Origin: Melitaea cinxia
Taxonomy: Eukaryota > Arthropoda > Insecta > Lepidoptera > Nymphalidae
Assembly (NCBI RefSeq): GCF_905220565.1
Contig: NC_059406.1
Coordinates: 12,286,001 to 12,350,000 of the forward strand
Length of the DNA stretch: 64,000 nucleotides
Direction: 5' to 3'
Under the pieces are notes generated by a model. That model saw only the letters and a program-made list of their open reading frames with translations. It was not told the origin of the DNA and did not search any database. How positions within the stretch are numbered: the first letter of the stretch is position 1; each line of letters starts with the position of its first letter. The translations under genes were made by a program, and so were the position numbers. Positions 22,191 to 35,633 of this stretch are shown in pieces.

Positions 22191-25100
22191 AAACGTAAAT
22201 TTATAGGATTTTCGATGCAGTGTCGGATGTAATTGGTCATTGATAAATGATTGATTGTATTAATGACACTGATGTTACAATACCTATTTTGACAATACGA
22301 AATTATATAATAAAATAAACTATGTAATCCTGAAGAAAGATGTTTTGAGAAACATCCAAGAACAAATAATTTAAATAAGAGGCAATTTTAAAAAGCTTTG
22401 ATAGTAAAACATATTTCTTCATTCGTTTCTTCCAAAAGCTCTACAACATAAAGGAACCAAGATACTTCTCTCTGCAACTTTATGATAAGGTTGTTCCTTT
22501 ACTAGATACTCTTTAATAAGTATTTATTGTGTATGAAAACATTAAAAAAGATAATGCAATACCTCCGCTTATGTCGTATTTTTCGTCAACTAAGAAATAT
22601 CTATAACTAAAATGAAACAACAATAACAAATTAAACCAATATATAATTGTGCATACTTCTTGAATAACTGATGTATAAAAGCTATTAACCTAACAAATGC
22701 ACGTATTTTGGCAATTCTGCATTAAAATTTCGTACAATCTTTGATTTATCTGATTTGGTGGTCTTAACAACGGCGGCCTTGGGCTTGGAGTATAAGCATG
22801 TCTATATTTGTAGAATATTTATTTCTTGCTCGGGTGTAGCAAGTGAGGCCGTCGGTTCCGGTTATTATCATAGATACCGGATAATAATCGTTATTATTAT
22901 TCATGATAGGAAAATTATCTTCCAGTAAGAGTAACTGCCAGCCATAGGAAGATATATATGCATATATCTATAATTTATTACATAACAGTACAGCACATAA
23001 AGCAGAAAGCATCTTTTAAGTATCGCAAATTATTTTTTTGCTCATTTAGTAGTAGGCTAAATTAAAACTTAGCGTATTGTTGTATTGTACTTCATGTAAA
23101 CTCATAATATCAATGTAATTCGTGTAATGTTAATGTAAATTGTACTACAGTAAAAACCTCTGCTTACATCAACGATGCTACGTGTCTATTAGATGAAATT
23201 AAGTAATTCCAATAATGGTGCAAGCATTACGCGATCGATTGCTCTTTAACCGTGTTACGTAAAGTAGCAATTGATCGCTTGCTGGTCGCGTATCAAGTGT
23301 CAAATTCATCCTATTAATTGTCAACATAATTGTTGTGAATATTATAATTCACTGTTTTATGTATTTATTTATTTTTTTGTTTAAATATACCTACGTGAAC
23401 ATATTTTTAAAATTATTTTTATTTTTTCAAATTTTAATTTATTAACTTATTTATAAACAGTGGATAAACTATCAAAATGTCTTAGTAAAATTTAGGTACT
23501 TACTTACTAGAGTACTACTCTATTATTTACTTTGTTTATTTATTTAAAGTACATTATTCAATTTTAATGACTATAAAGCAACTGTAATAGAATACTTGTA
23601 TGTATATCTCATTACTAAACGAATCCACACAACGTTATCATGAAACATAATAATTATAAGCGATAAAAAATTTATACGACTTTCATCCTTAGACGAGAAA
23701 GGATTCGTTTTAGCGTTAAATAATATTATTAGCAAGGTGTGCCGTCACACGGCAGCGAACGTTTAATTTCCATATTAAAACCGCCACAAAGGAAGCAAAT
23801 TCAAAAACCTCGCCGATGGCGGGGTGGTAAAAGAGATTTCACTGATGTAAGAAACATCAAAGCGTGCTTTGCAAAATGGATGCGGTAATCTGTTGTGCAA
23901 AATTATCTACTTAGTTAGTCATGTCCTATATCGTAACGTTCATTAGACAGAGAGAAGTATAAAGCTTTTGCTATGGAAAAAGTAGATTCAGAACTTTTAA
24001 TAAACAAGTAAATATATTTTACACATGATATCATAAAAATCGTTAGGCTATGTACCAACTATGCAAGTACGTCGAAGAAAGTCTTTGGAAATGAAATCGA
24101 TTCTCGTATGTAAATCCGATAAATGCTGTAAAATTATAAATCGTTCTGAATCATTTATTATTAAGAAAGTATAAAATAAAATAAATTATTACTGATTTTA
24201 TTTGTAGAATTGTTATTATTATGTTATTATTTAATTCTTTACATTTTATTTATTTTTAACTTAAATCTTTATTAATTATAAATATCATAGTACAACACAT
24301 TGTTTCGCCTTACATCTCCGCCACCACAAACAATATAGCGCGTAGATAGGACGGCTATGATAATCGCGTCAAAACGCACGTGAAGTGCCGCTAGGGTGGG
24401 AGGGGGTGCTAAGCCGGTGACAGCTTTAAAACGTACCCGATTATCCGACTGAGTGTACTTTACTCTGAGACGGTCGCTTGAAAAGATATGATTTATGCCT
24501 ACCATGTCTGTGTTACGGCTTTTGTGCCAGAATATGCTTTAGAACTGATTCATGTCAGGATGGTATATCATTATGTTCTAGTCGTTCAACTAGATTGCTT
24601 AATTTCACTGAAGATACTGTGACTTTGCTAGATTTACTTTGATACTCTTGTCACTATTTCTGAACGAGATGTGTTAAATGTCATTAAACGTATACTTTTT
24701 ATGCGACAGTAACATCAAAGACAAATAAGGAAATTTCTACTAATGTAAGTTAAACTCGTACCTGGCTACATGTTAATAATATAAAACTAAAATGATCGCT
24801 TTGTTTCGACGACTTTAATAGTGTAATATAAATATGAATAAAAATCAATTCGTAATGATGAACGAAACTAGAAATGATGTGTTTGAATAAGACGAATCTA
24901 ATACAGATGTAATACAAACATTTACAATGTATTCTAAGCCATATCTAAGGTTTTCTATAACAATATTCCACAAGTAATACGAATATTATTTTACAAATAC
25001 GCACACAATACACACAACAGAGCCGTTTTTAGATATCCGTCACTCTGTAAAAAATAAAACAGAGCTGAGCGCACTGTTAATTACTGACGGAAGCCGGAAT

Positions 25101-26042
25101 GCACTGCCGTGGTTTACTTTTTGCTTTAAAACTTTTAATGGATGGTTTTATGCACTCCAGTTTAGATACAATAGTAACCATCTGAATAAATTGTATTATA
25201 AAAACCGTTGGAGATTTTATAGTACAACGAAAAAAGTAATATCATCGATAATAATCGTGTCTTAAAGTACTTGATTTATACGACCTTATTTGTTTTTGAT
25301 TGTTTTTATTATTATCTATTATAAGTATACATTTTTCTCAATTATCTTCCAATATTAAGCTTTTTCACTGATGGAAAGTAATTTCTCATTAATTACTTCG
25401 TCTATTTATTAAAGTCTTTAATAACAAACTATAATTTTTTTATGCTGTTTTTAATGCTTTCTTGGAATATAGCATTTTTTATAATTGTACTTCAAACCAT
25501 TTTAACGTTAGTGCTTTCTATTTAGCAGAAACGATGACACAATCATTATTGTTGAATGAGTCTACATATTTCAGATACATAGATAAGTTACCTAGTTATA
25601 ATATAAGTGCAAATTATTTGTTTGCTATGAAAGTGATTAAGGGGTAAAATAATATGTTTAGAAGCAATATTTAGCGTCTCCAACACTAACGATTGTTTTG
25701 TATTAATATAGTCCGAAAAAAAGATTACGTTTAAAACCTATATGAAATGCTTCCGAACCATTTGATTAAAATTTCACAATTTGAAACAAAGTCGAAGAAA
25801 ATGTACTTATTACTAAAATAAACATTAAACATATCCATCGGTTTTTTTTACCTTAAGTTTTGTCGCACCACTTGAGTGACACAAATCGACACAATGTGAG
25901 ACGTAATGTATGTAAATAATAGCTGTGTCTTTCTAATATTTACATAATGTCTTGCCTAACCATTAATCATAGAGTTGAAAAGCTAAACTTTTTTTACAAA
26001 GAGTTGTAATGAGAAACGCTTAGTGTAAGTTTTTTCGTCTAC
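22191..26042. other. Gene-free stretch with a decayed SINE and a GC-rich block
   Basis: A decayed family T SINE middle may lie at 22835-22965 (gccgtcggttccggttatta). A GC-richer patch at about 23735-23860 (gtgccgtcacacggcagc, gccgatggcggggtgg) has no ORF. ORFs at 24272-24505 and 25462-25647 show no domain. Confidence 0.45.
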
Positions 26043-26055
26043 AGGTCATTGAAAT

Positions 26056-26387
26056 TTCGTGCTGTGTGGCTACGGCACTAAAGAATTTAGCCACCCCCTC
26101 TCTTCCCGTGGGTGTCGTAAGAGGCGACTAAGGGATAACAAGGTTCCACAACCACTTTGAAACTTATGAAGCCGACCGATGGCGGGATAACCATCCAACT
26201 GCTGGCTTTGAAATACACAGGCCGAAGACGGGCAGCAGCGTCTTCGGTGCGACAAAGCCAGTACTGCGGTCACCAACCCGCCTGCCCAGCGTGGTGACTA
26301 TGGGCAAAACACACGAGTTCACGTTATTTTTGGCGTAAACTTGTGGAGGCCTATGTCCAGCAGTGGACTGTATAGGCTGTAATGATG
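26056..26387 (+). mobile_element. SINE-like retroposon, family A, 13-bp TSD, young
   Basis: Near full-length. Flanked by identical AGGTCATTGAAAT at 26043-26055 and 26388-26400. Very similar to the 35294-35619 copy and shares its diagnostic changes (gtactgcggtcacc, ttatttttggcgtaaac, gactgtataggctg), so both belong to one recent subfamily. Confidence 0.92.
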
Positions 26388-27044
26388 AGGTCATTGAAAT
26401 GTCTTTCTCATCTGATGATAACGACTTTTATATTCACAGAGTGAAAACCCCAAATTTTGAAATTGCAAGTACGTTGCGAAATAGCTTTCCGTAAATTACC
26501 ACAGTGAAATTACTCAAAACAGATGCAATCTTTGATAAGGTTACGAACGTTGGAATTACGATTACGTAAAATGGGAGCAAAAACAAATCGAATGAAAATA
26601 CATAGACTGAGTATATTCAAATAAAAATGAATGTAGGCAATTTCCTAAACAGATCAGAGCTACGATAACGACAGATCCAAATGAAGAGGACCGAACGAAC
26701 GAATGAGCGAATGTAATGATGCTTGAATGAATGATTGCGTATCATTTTGAGATTTTCCTTTGATACTGAAAAATTAATAAACTGGAGTTTTTCGATGGGT
26801 TTCTTTCAACAAGATACTATTGTATTTTTATCTAGAACTTTTTTACGATTTTTTTATAAAACACTGTACTAAATGTGTTCTGATAAACTCATACTTTTGG
26901 ACAATCGAATTCTAAGCTAAGTTATCAAAACTTATCAATATTTATTTTTGGCTATGCGTTAATTTAAAAAATTACAAGATAACTAGAAAATCATTTCACA
27001 ATATTATAAGAATAATTAGATAAATAACATTAAACTAAAAAATC

Positions 27045-27048
27045 TTAA

Positions 27049-27080
<32 letters not shown>
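27045..27080. repeat. (TA)n microsatellite
   Basis: Alternating TA run of about 30 bp immediately downstream (minus direction) of the retroelement fragment at 27095-27396. Confidence 0.9.
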
Positions 27081-27085
<5 letters not shown>

Positions 27086-27094
27086 ATATAATAA

Positions 27095-27396
27095 TTAAAA
27101 AATATTATTAAAAGGAGTCCCTTTAGGCAAGGTTCCGAAGATACTGGCAGCGTTCCCCCTTTGAATAGCTAGACTAATTCTTTGTCCGAAGTAGCTGCCA
27201 GCTTTTCGGTCTCCTGTGACGTCGAATAACCTTTTCGATATTTCCTTAAAAAGTGTTATAGCACTAGGACCCCACGGACCAAGGGTCTCGACACCGAATG
27301 GGACAAAATCATATTCGGAGCCTAGACCCCTGTATTTGTCTGCTTTTGTTTTTTCCGCCGCTTCACAAGCCACACCAGCTCTGATAAACTAAATAT
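27095..27396 (-). pseudogene. Retroelement ORF C-terminal fragment
   Basis: About 95 uninterrupted codons ending in TAA at 27095-27097. Reads KYRGLGSEYDFVPFGVETLG, GPSAITLFKEISKRL, ISLAIQRGNAASIFGTLP. I recognise the pattern 'ET.G..GP....I.EI..R....G......Q.IS.A.QRGNA' from C-terminal tails of reverse-transcriptase ORFs in invertebrate genomes. There is no RT domain here. No methionine starts it, although an AG acceptor-like site lies near 27385. Alternatively an exon of a domesticated gene. Confidence 0.5.
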
Positions 27397-27885
27397 GAAA
27401 ACTGATAATATGCATTAGAATTAAGTTATATCGTTCTCTAAATCCTTATAGATATAAGGTTAGATAAAACATTGAATTGTAGAGATTTACATGTAGGAAA
27501 CACTTTTTTTAGTTAGTACAATAATAAATACATCTTAATGTAATAAACAAGCAGTGACAGACGACTAGACTTACGTGAAATAATCCATTAGTTACATTAA
27601 TTAATTAATTTCCGCAAATTAAACTCCCTACACATCGAGTCTCTTAATTACATGCTTTGTAAACTTAAGACGCTCATCGTTACTTAATCAAAGACGAATA
27701 ACAAGATGTGTTCCATTCATTTGAAATTATATCAAATAAGATACATATAAACCTTCACACCATACATCCCATATTTTGTTGTAGTATAGTTGTAGACAAC
27801 CTGTAAGCATGTCACTGTTGGGTAAAGTAATTTTTTCGTACGAAAAAAGAAAAGCCATCACCTTTCGAATGTACCTCAGCTTCAA
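27397..27885. other. No gene seen
   Basis: AT-rich. I find no coding or repeat signature. Confidence 0.5.
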
Positions 27886-28091
27886 TCTAATATATAAAAT
27901 TCTCGTGTCATGGTGTTAAAAATTGAACTCCTCCGAAACGGCTCGACCGATTTTAATAAAATTTTGTGGGCATATCGGGTAGGTCTGAGAATCGGCCAAC
28001 ATCTATTTTTCATACCCCTAAGTTATAAGGGGGGGGGGATTAAGCGGGTTAATAACATATATGGCAAAGAAACGTTTGCGGGGTCAGCTAA
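27886..28091 (+). mobile_element. Helitron-like non-autonomous element, family H2 (206 bp)
   Basis: Begins TCTAATATATAAAATTCTCG and ends GGGGTCAGCTAA, inserted between A and T: the 5'-TC / 3'-CTRR rule. Includes an 11-G run. Shares most of its length with 31662-31865. Confidence 0.75.
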
Positions 28092-29142
28092 TTTTTGTAT
28101 ATAATTCCATTTTTATTACTTGTCATTTTAGTGGCATATCTTTAATGCTTAAGTACATGTTATGTTTATGTAAATGTTGTTATACATATAAGGAAAATAA
28201 TCTAAGAATAAACAGTCTATCCATAAAAATCATATTTGCGTCAATATTTGACGTTGCTGAGGAAAAACATCTTTTATTTTATTTCTCGACGCGGAGAGAA
28301 GCCTAATAAAAGCGTTATCGTATCGTACCGTACAATAGCAAACTGTCTCTGCTCCCATGAAAGCCCTGAACATCGAGCTACGAAAAGTTGCCTACATTTT
28401 ACTTCACATTTCATATTTTCCTACAATAAATAAACTAGCAAAAAACACTTTATAACTGAATAAATATAGAACACTACTTTCAAGTTTTATTTTTCAAGTT
28501 TTAATTTTCAACAATTTGACACATGATATGATAATAAAATATTTGACACAAAAAAATGTTTTAAATTCGTGAATTAGGTAATCATAGTTATTACTATTAA
28601 CATCTTGCTATAAACATCATACATAATTAGTGAATTCTGATAGGATAACAAGTAAGTGGTTCACTATTAATAAATTATACTACGAAAAAAATTTAGACAG
28701 AAAAAAATAATTTAATAACTCAAACTATTGTATCCTAAGTATAGCGCATCCATTTTGAAAAAAAAAAATATATAGATGCCAAATTTTTGTATTCACATCA
28801 TAGCTACGCGGTTTCTTTGTGTCGTAGCACAGGTAACGTTACGCCACAAATGCTACAGCGCTACGACGTAGAGCGAACTCGAGTATAAAGTACTCTCGTT
28901 AAATATTATGTAAGCATTGAAAAATTGTTATATGTATTTAATATAGAAAGTTGACAAAAAAAATATATTATTAGCCTTCATAGAGTTTTATTTTTCATGT
29001 ATAAGGAGCTGAGAACGAATGATGAAAATCAAACAATATTCATCAATATTGATTGACGTAAAGATATTTAATGAAAAAAAAATTAAAATAAGTACCTAGA
29101 GTAAGACCGTAAGGAGTAAGGAAAAATTTCTTAGATTTGTAA
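28092..29142. other. No gene seen
   Basis: AT-rich. Around 28800-28880, several near-palindromic 'ctacg...cgtag' words occur (gctacagcgctacgacgtag), which may be a tiny decayed element. Confidence 0.4.
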
Positions 29143-29446
29143 TCATCACATCACAGCAGCCTTTCGCAGTCCACTACAGGACATAGGGCTCCAGAAGTTC
29201 ACGCCAAAAATGGCGTGAACTCATGTATTTTTCCCATAGTCACCACGCTGGGCAGGCGGGATGGTGACCGCAGGGCTGGCTTTGTCGCACCGAAGACGCT
29301 ACTGCCCGTCTTCGGCCTGTGTATTTCAAAGCCAGCAGTTGGATGGTTATCCCGCCATCGATCGGCTTTTTAAGTTCCAAGGTAGTAGTGGAACTGTGTT
29401 ATCCCTTAGTCGCCTCTTACGACACCCATGGGAAGAGAGGGGGTTA
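29143..29446 (-). mobile_element. SINE-like retroposon, family A, 5'-truncated
   Basis: Minus copy from the CAT-rich tail side (cacatcacagcagcc) to gggaagagaggggg, lacking the last roughly 35 bp of the consensus 5' end. ORFs within it are repeat-derived. Confidence 0.8.
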
Positions 29447-30473
29447 TTGTTTTAAATTTCCATGGTTGTTAACATTATTTGAATTCGTTTCTTCGGGATT
29501 TACACCATGTACCTTTTTAATTCAACTCAATTTCAAAAAAGCTCACTAAACGTCTATGGAAAAAGTTTAAAACTTTTAACTCCAAAAATTATGGATTTCC
29601 ATACAAATTTCATCCCCTATTTCATCCATTTAAGGTTAGAACTTTTACAAAAACTGAAACATATACTCACTCATGTTTAATTAGGTAGTAGTCCAGAATT
29701 AAAATTTGATGTTTTTATCTTCAAAAATGACTAATTTCCCATTTAAACTTTCAATCCCTATTTCATCCTCTTAAGATTGTCAACTAATGAATGAAATGCA
29801 TATTTATCAATTTTTAATCCATATGCAAAAATTAAGTTCCATGCTTCTAATTTAAATAAAATGACGGATGTACAGATTGTATGACAAACAGAGGTATAAA
29901 TTTTCAAAAAATGTTCTTATTGGACATCTATTACAATCAATTTTTCCAGCGTGCATACACATTTAATAGTACGTATGAAATAATCCTACAAACTCAAATA
30001 TCTAAAAAACACGTCAATCACACAAAAACCAAATATCAAAATGCATTCACACAAAAGTGTTTTTTAAATCCGTAGCATAAAGTATAAACTGACACTGAGT
30101 AACTCCTTATACGAGTAAATGATAGTCACATAAATAATTAGGATTGGAATTTAAAACTTATAACTGGAGTAAAAGGCTTAAATTCAAATGCAGGTCTCGA
30201 TCGGTTGACGAAATAAAATTAGCACATGTAGACTAGTCAAAGTGAGTGGGTTTGCTTGTAACGTCTATCAGAGGGAACACTCGATATTCCCACAGTGTAA
30301 TATGCAAAGCAGTTACGAGAGAAAAAGTGTAGTAACGAAATACCCGTGCATTATTCTTTTCAGCGATAAAATCTTTTCTATATTTTTTAACTTTGCAAAA
30401 TGAATACAAGTAAATTAATACGTAATACTTTCATCTGAATATAAATAAAATTAAATCGCTACTATATACTCGC
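29447..30473. other. No gene seen; weak direct repeats
   Basis: Between 29570 and 29830, degenerate repetitions of 'aatt..aaaatt.atg...ttcca' and 'tttcatccn.ttaag' suggest an old tandem or decayed element. No ORF with a domain. Confidence 0.4.
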
Positions 30474-30665
30474 AGTTTGTAGTGACCCTGCTCTATTCCC
30501 GCCTAAGCCTGGCTGTAATATTTGTATTTATATATGTATTATTTCTATGTATATTTTGCAAAAAAAGAAACATTTACCAATAACAGTCTGTTGTTACCTG
30601 TAACACAAGCATTAAGTTGCTCACCTCAGAAACAGACGACCGTATGTGTGATAAAAAAAATAATT
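30474..30665 (+). mobile_element. SINE, family S copy
   Basis: cgcagtttgtagtgaccctg head, TATTTATATATGTATTATT middle, then taacacaagcattaagttgc and agacgaccgta end, the same order as 63158-63420. Confidence 0.75.
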
Positions 30666-31661
30666 AATGTGTGTGTAATTGCATAACTTAGAATGCACCA
30701 TATTGTTTTTTTTTTTGCTCGTTATTATGAGGACAAGGTTGTATAAAAGAAAGTTAACAAAAATCGATACATTCACGATAAAAACAAATCCTGCTTTTAT
30801 TAAGGTAGAGAAAAGCAAAAAATATCTTACTAAAGAATTGCATCAGCCCTGCTGGAGAAGCACCTGAGAGGAGCCGCCTTACAGAAGATCACAGCAATAA
30901 AATAAAAATAGCAAAAATGAAGTAAAAATTTTAATATGATTTATTAAATTTAGACACAAGTGGCTTTATTACTACAGTAAATGTGCAATGTAAACAGAAT
31001 TGAGGAAGGTTTGTTTAAGGAATAGAGAATTAAGATTAATTGTATTTCGTTTTCCGTCATTTTCAAGAAAAATATAATGTAAAACAGGATTGGTTGGTTA
31101 TTTCATAAAAAATAATAAAGATTCTGATTTTTTTTTACATTTTTCTTTAATCTTTCAGAGTTCCCAATATTTCGGATACACAGAAAGAAGTCACTGACTG
31201 TGTCCAATACCATTTTACATCTTAATAATTATGTTATTGATCATAAACGTTTAAAAAGTTATAAAGTATTATTATTGTTTGATATTTATTACAAAGAGTT
31301 TTCAACAAGAACTCTGTTTAATGAATCAAAATAAAAAAAAAAATTTGATGACAATGATTCAAATTTTTATTACATAAAAAAAGAGTAGTGAGATTTGGCA
31401 TTTATGAATGAAAAATGACATCTGATATATATGTCCTACTGGCAACGATTACAGATGTTAATTCTTTTATCAAAGTTTTTAATCACATTTTGTTGGTTGG
31501 TCTATTTTCGTTAATCACTTTCGAGTGTGAAGGCTGTAATTGATTCGATTGGCTCTGTATAAACTCTATCTTTACAGTTAGGTTTACTCGTATGCTAGTC
31601 AAGTACGTTCTTACAGTTTTACCTCTTTAGCACCAGTAGGAAACGGAATTAGTTAATACAA
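30666..31661. other. No gene seen
   Basis: AT-rich. Small overlapping ORFs on both strands at 30621-30867 have no features. Confidence 0.5.
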
Positions 31662-31865
31662 TCTTATACATAAAATTCTCGTGTCACAATGTTAGTTACC
31701 TCCTCCGAACAGCTGAACCGATATTTATGAAATTTTGTGTGCATATCGGGAAGTCTGAGAATTGGCCAACATCTATTTTTCATACCCCTAAGTTATAAGA
31801 GGAGATTAAGGCGGTTAATAACATACACACATATATGGCAAAACAAAATTTGTGAGGTCAGCTAG
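31662..31865 (+). mobile_element. Helitron-like non-autonomous element, family H2 (204 bp)
   Basis: Begins TCTTATACATAAAATTCTCG and ends GAGGTCAGCTAG, between A and T. Interior closely matches the 27886 copy (tgagaattggccaacatct, tttcatacccctaagttata). Confidence 0.78.
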
Positions 31866-34751
31866 TTACTTTATAGATTCTTATATTATTATTTTATTTA
31901 CTGTACATAGAGATTTTATATACCGTGTATGGTGTAATAAGTAAAATACTGTTGGTTTACCGCAATAAACAGATAAAAAAATACATAGCCACGAAATCCA
32001 GACTTCAATTAACGTTACAAAAAATCAAAAGAAAAACAATCAAATAACATGTTTTACAAATGTTCTGTTATATTATGGGACTTCCATTTTAAAACCTATA
32101 GAGCCCTAAAAGTCTGCATTGATTCCAGCATGTTCGAAGACAATAGACGCGGCGAATTCAGCAAGGACTATTGTTTGTCCCACTGTGGGACGAGTGTGGA
32201 CAGTATTGTCTGAGTACAATTACATCGTCGGATAGACATACTTATCAATTCAATTGAAATACTAGATTTTGTTTTCGTGTGGGTATTGACTGACTTCTGG
32301 TGGGAATACTGATTAAGTTTGACAAACTTACAACTACAGGGATAGTTGAAAGTTTGTTAAATTTATTTAACATTATAGTCAATGTCACGTACTCGTAATA
32401 AAGACTAAATTAAATTATAGTTATTAACTATTTTGTTCCCATTAATAATAATATTGGCGAAATATATGACACACCTGTAATATAAACGAAATTAGTTAAA
32501 TAAGATCTATACAGTTAAATAATTTTCCACAGCTAAAAATTATTATAGCTTTTGTTTTTGCAAATTAATTAATTATTAAAATTATATATACGATGGCTTC
32601 CATTTTAAAACAATGTAAACATGATTGACAGTCGGTAATTTTTTTGTTCAATTTCAAATCAACTCACGTATAAATACTTTTTTGTAATTTTGTAAAGTGA
32701 TAATTATTATACTTATTTAATGCGAATTATTCGCACTGGTATATCTAGTCTCATTTATTGACATCGACCAAGAATATTTAATACACGCAAATTTTTTCAA
32801 ACTAATAATTTACAGTAGGTATATCAAGCTACGTTGAATATTGCTACGCCGTAGAGTCTACGCAATATATGTTTATAATTTCAATATATGATAACTATAC
32901 AGTAGTAGTTTATCCTACAGTAAATTTCAACTATAAACAATATACCACTTTAGTTCTCCCAAGTATCTACACCTCGCTATAAATTCAAATCATTCGTAAT
33001 TACATGGCGAGAATTGAAGTATCCATCACACTCGTCGCCCCCGTTTTGAGTATGCATAAATATCTCTCGACGGTCGACACGACGTATCAAACGCTCCCCA
33101 CTTCCCTAGTTGATGCCTTGGTAGTGCCAGATTATGAGATCATTAAGGCATCGACTGTTCTGGTTTACGACGAGTGCATACGTAGGCTGCGGTTCGATTC
33201 GCTGCATTGAGTATTAAAGTTCTTGAAAGAAATAATATTAGTTGGTATAAGATTTTATTTTTTAATATTCGTTAAATTATGCCAGTGCCTCAAAAATCGC
33301 CCAAAATATTTTCCACGTAATCATAGTTAGGCCGGAACGTTATCGCCTGATATATTTTTTCTACAAGCTATACTTATAGAAGACATGTTTATTCAGAAAC
33401 CTAGTTTTCTTTGTTCCAATCTTAAACAAATTCAACTAATACGTATATATGAAAATCGAATTTTGAGTAGCGAAAGATTCATTTAAAACTAATTTCATAT
33501 TTTAAGAAACTTTTATAAATTAAAAAAATATTTTTTGTAAAATAAAATAATAATACTTAAAGTAGACATTGATAAATGAAATAATTCATGTACAATTAAC
33601 AGAGCGTCCACTTAAAGCACTTAAATCTAAGCGCAAACAAAAGCGAAATGACAGACTGGAGCCTGCAAATCTCATATCCAAATATCTGAGTAAATCTTAA
33701 TCCTCCTATTGTCTCCGGCTAATAACGATTGAGTCAGCGACAGAAGGCTCAGATATTAATGTAATGAGAACCCTTTCTTAAGGCAATTTCTGAGAGCCCA
33801 CGGCCAGGGAATGATAAATGTAATTCAAGTTTGTAAGACACTAGTGCTAAGAAAGGGTAGGTTTGTAATAAGTACTTATGTTAGGTAAATCTTGGGTGAG
33901 TTTTTTCTTTAAAAATATTTTAAGTCTCTAGAGAATCTCTAAATTATAAAACTGGAAAATCTGTGGACACATTGTACACTAAGAACTTTACTAAGTCATT
34001 CACCCGTATCAAACAATTTCTTATGCCGTGTCATATATATTTTACGTGATTCTAAATTTATATGTAGGCGACACTTTATATTAGACCTGAAAAATACATT
34101 GCTTATTTGAACAGAAATTTCTAATGAAATCGTTCTCAAACGTATAAAAAATATCTATTAAAGTGTGTGGTATACTACACGCTTATCGTAGATAATTTTT
34201 TAGATAATTTTCTGTGGATGTATTCAGTACATTGAATATGTTAATTGATCACAATTTGCTGCTATCCCTTTGCGTTGATTTTAGGGATTCTAAGTCAAAT
34301 ATGAAACCTTTATAATTTGATTACAACCTGTTCTTATGTTGGTCGCAAATGAAACCAAACCAGTAAGTGGATGCTTACAATATAAATCTAAATGAATCTT
34401 ACTCATAATACACCTAATTCTAATCTACATAATTATATAAATGAAACATAACTAACCTAACCTAACGAATGAACCAATTTGGATAATTCTTTTTTGGTCT
34501 CTTATTACCAGGGCAATGATTGTATATAGGTATAAATATTTCATCTTATAGCGTGGCGATGCGTCGTCACGTCCTGTATCGCTACGCCAACAATCAGATA
34601 TGCCTTCACCTATAGATGTTTCACATCAAAATATCACTTTTACAATTAGTTTACGTTGAATTAGTTACGTTAATTACAGAGGACCCACAGTACTGTAAGG
34701 CTTTATCGACTATTTTATTTGTAATCCCCCTTTTTGGTTTTCATACACAAA
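31866..34751. other. Gene desert
   Basis: I see no gene. The 68-codon ORF 33004-33210 (plus) has balanced composition but no recognisable domain. The patch 33600-33860 is less AT-rich and looks unique (possible conserved non-coding DNA). Two telomere-like CCTAA units at 34453-34466 are too short to mean anything. Confidence 0.4.
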
Positions 34752-34955
34752 CATAGACACGCTGCTTCACTGCGGATTGGCAGGTATATTCCCTACTATG
34801 ACTGACCCACAAGGACAGACATCTCAACTAGAAAGAAATATTTGCACAAATCCAACGCCGAGAGGGAATCGAACTCGCAAACAGCCGATAGTTAGGCGCG
34901 GATATGGCACACTACTACACCAGAGAGGTTGTCGCTTAGACGGTAAAATATTTAG
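34752..34955 (-). mobile_element. tRNA-derived SINE, 3'-truncated, minus copy
   Basis: B-box-like gggaatcgaactcgcaa and the middle block (ctgcggattggcaggtatat) match the 11367-11698 subtype in reverse orientation. Confidence 0.65.
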
Positions 34956-35279
34956 GTTTTTGTAAACTGGTTCTTCGAAAACGCTGACGTGGAACCATGA
35001 CCATTTTTTTATTTTATTTTTTTAATTTCTCTTTATAGATATGTTTTTATTTGCTTAAAGCTCGGTAAACATATTCCACTAAGTTTTTATTTAACTATAA
35101 CGAATAAATTAATATATATGCGTAACAATGACTAAATTAACATATAATGCGTAATAATAATGTAATTTTTCTTTTTTTGTCATAATTATTTGCTCGACAA
35201 GAATAATGAAAAAAAACGGAAACATTGCATTGCCTTTAAATTATTTCAATCGAAAATTAATCAGGAAGTAATTGTGACT
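34956..35279. other. No gene seen
   Basis: AT-rich spacer between two retroposons. Confidence 0.5.
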
Positions 35280-35293
35280 TGATTCTTCCTATT

Positions 35294-35619
35294 TGCTGTG
35301 TGGCTACGGCACTAAAGAATTTAGCCACCCCCTCTCTTCCCGTGGGTGTCGTAAGAGGCGACTAAGGGATAACAAGGTACCACAACCATCTTGGAACTTA
35401 AGAAGCCGACCGATGGCGGGATTACCATCCAACTGCTGGCTTTGAAATACACAGGCCGAAGACGGGCAGCAGCGTCTTTGGTGCGACAAAGCCAGTACTG
35501 CGGTCACCAACCCGCCTGCCCAGCGTGGTGACTATGGGCAAAACACATGAGTTCACGTTATTTTTGGCGTAAACTTGTGGAGGCCTATGTCCAGCAGTGG
35601 ACTGTATAGGCTGTAATGA
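35294..35619 (+). mobile_element. SINE-like retroposon, family A, 14-bp TSD, young
   Basis: Flanked by TGATTCTTCCTATT at 35280-35293 and 35620-35633, identical. Sister copy of 26056-26387. Confidence 0.92.
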
Positions 35620-35633
35620 TGATTCTTCCTATT

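Noticed and set aside
33004..33210. 68-codon ORF with balanced composition
   Set aside because: No recognisable motif, no splice or poly(A) support; kept only as a note in the gene-desert entry.
34453..34466. Telomere-like CCTAACCTAAC
   Set aside because: Only about two and a half units; expected by chance in AT-rich DNA and no telomeric context.
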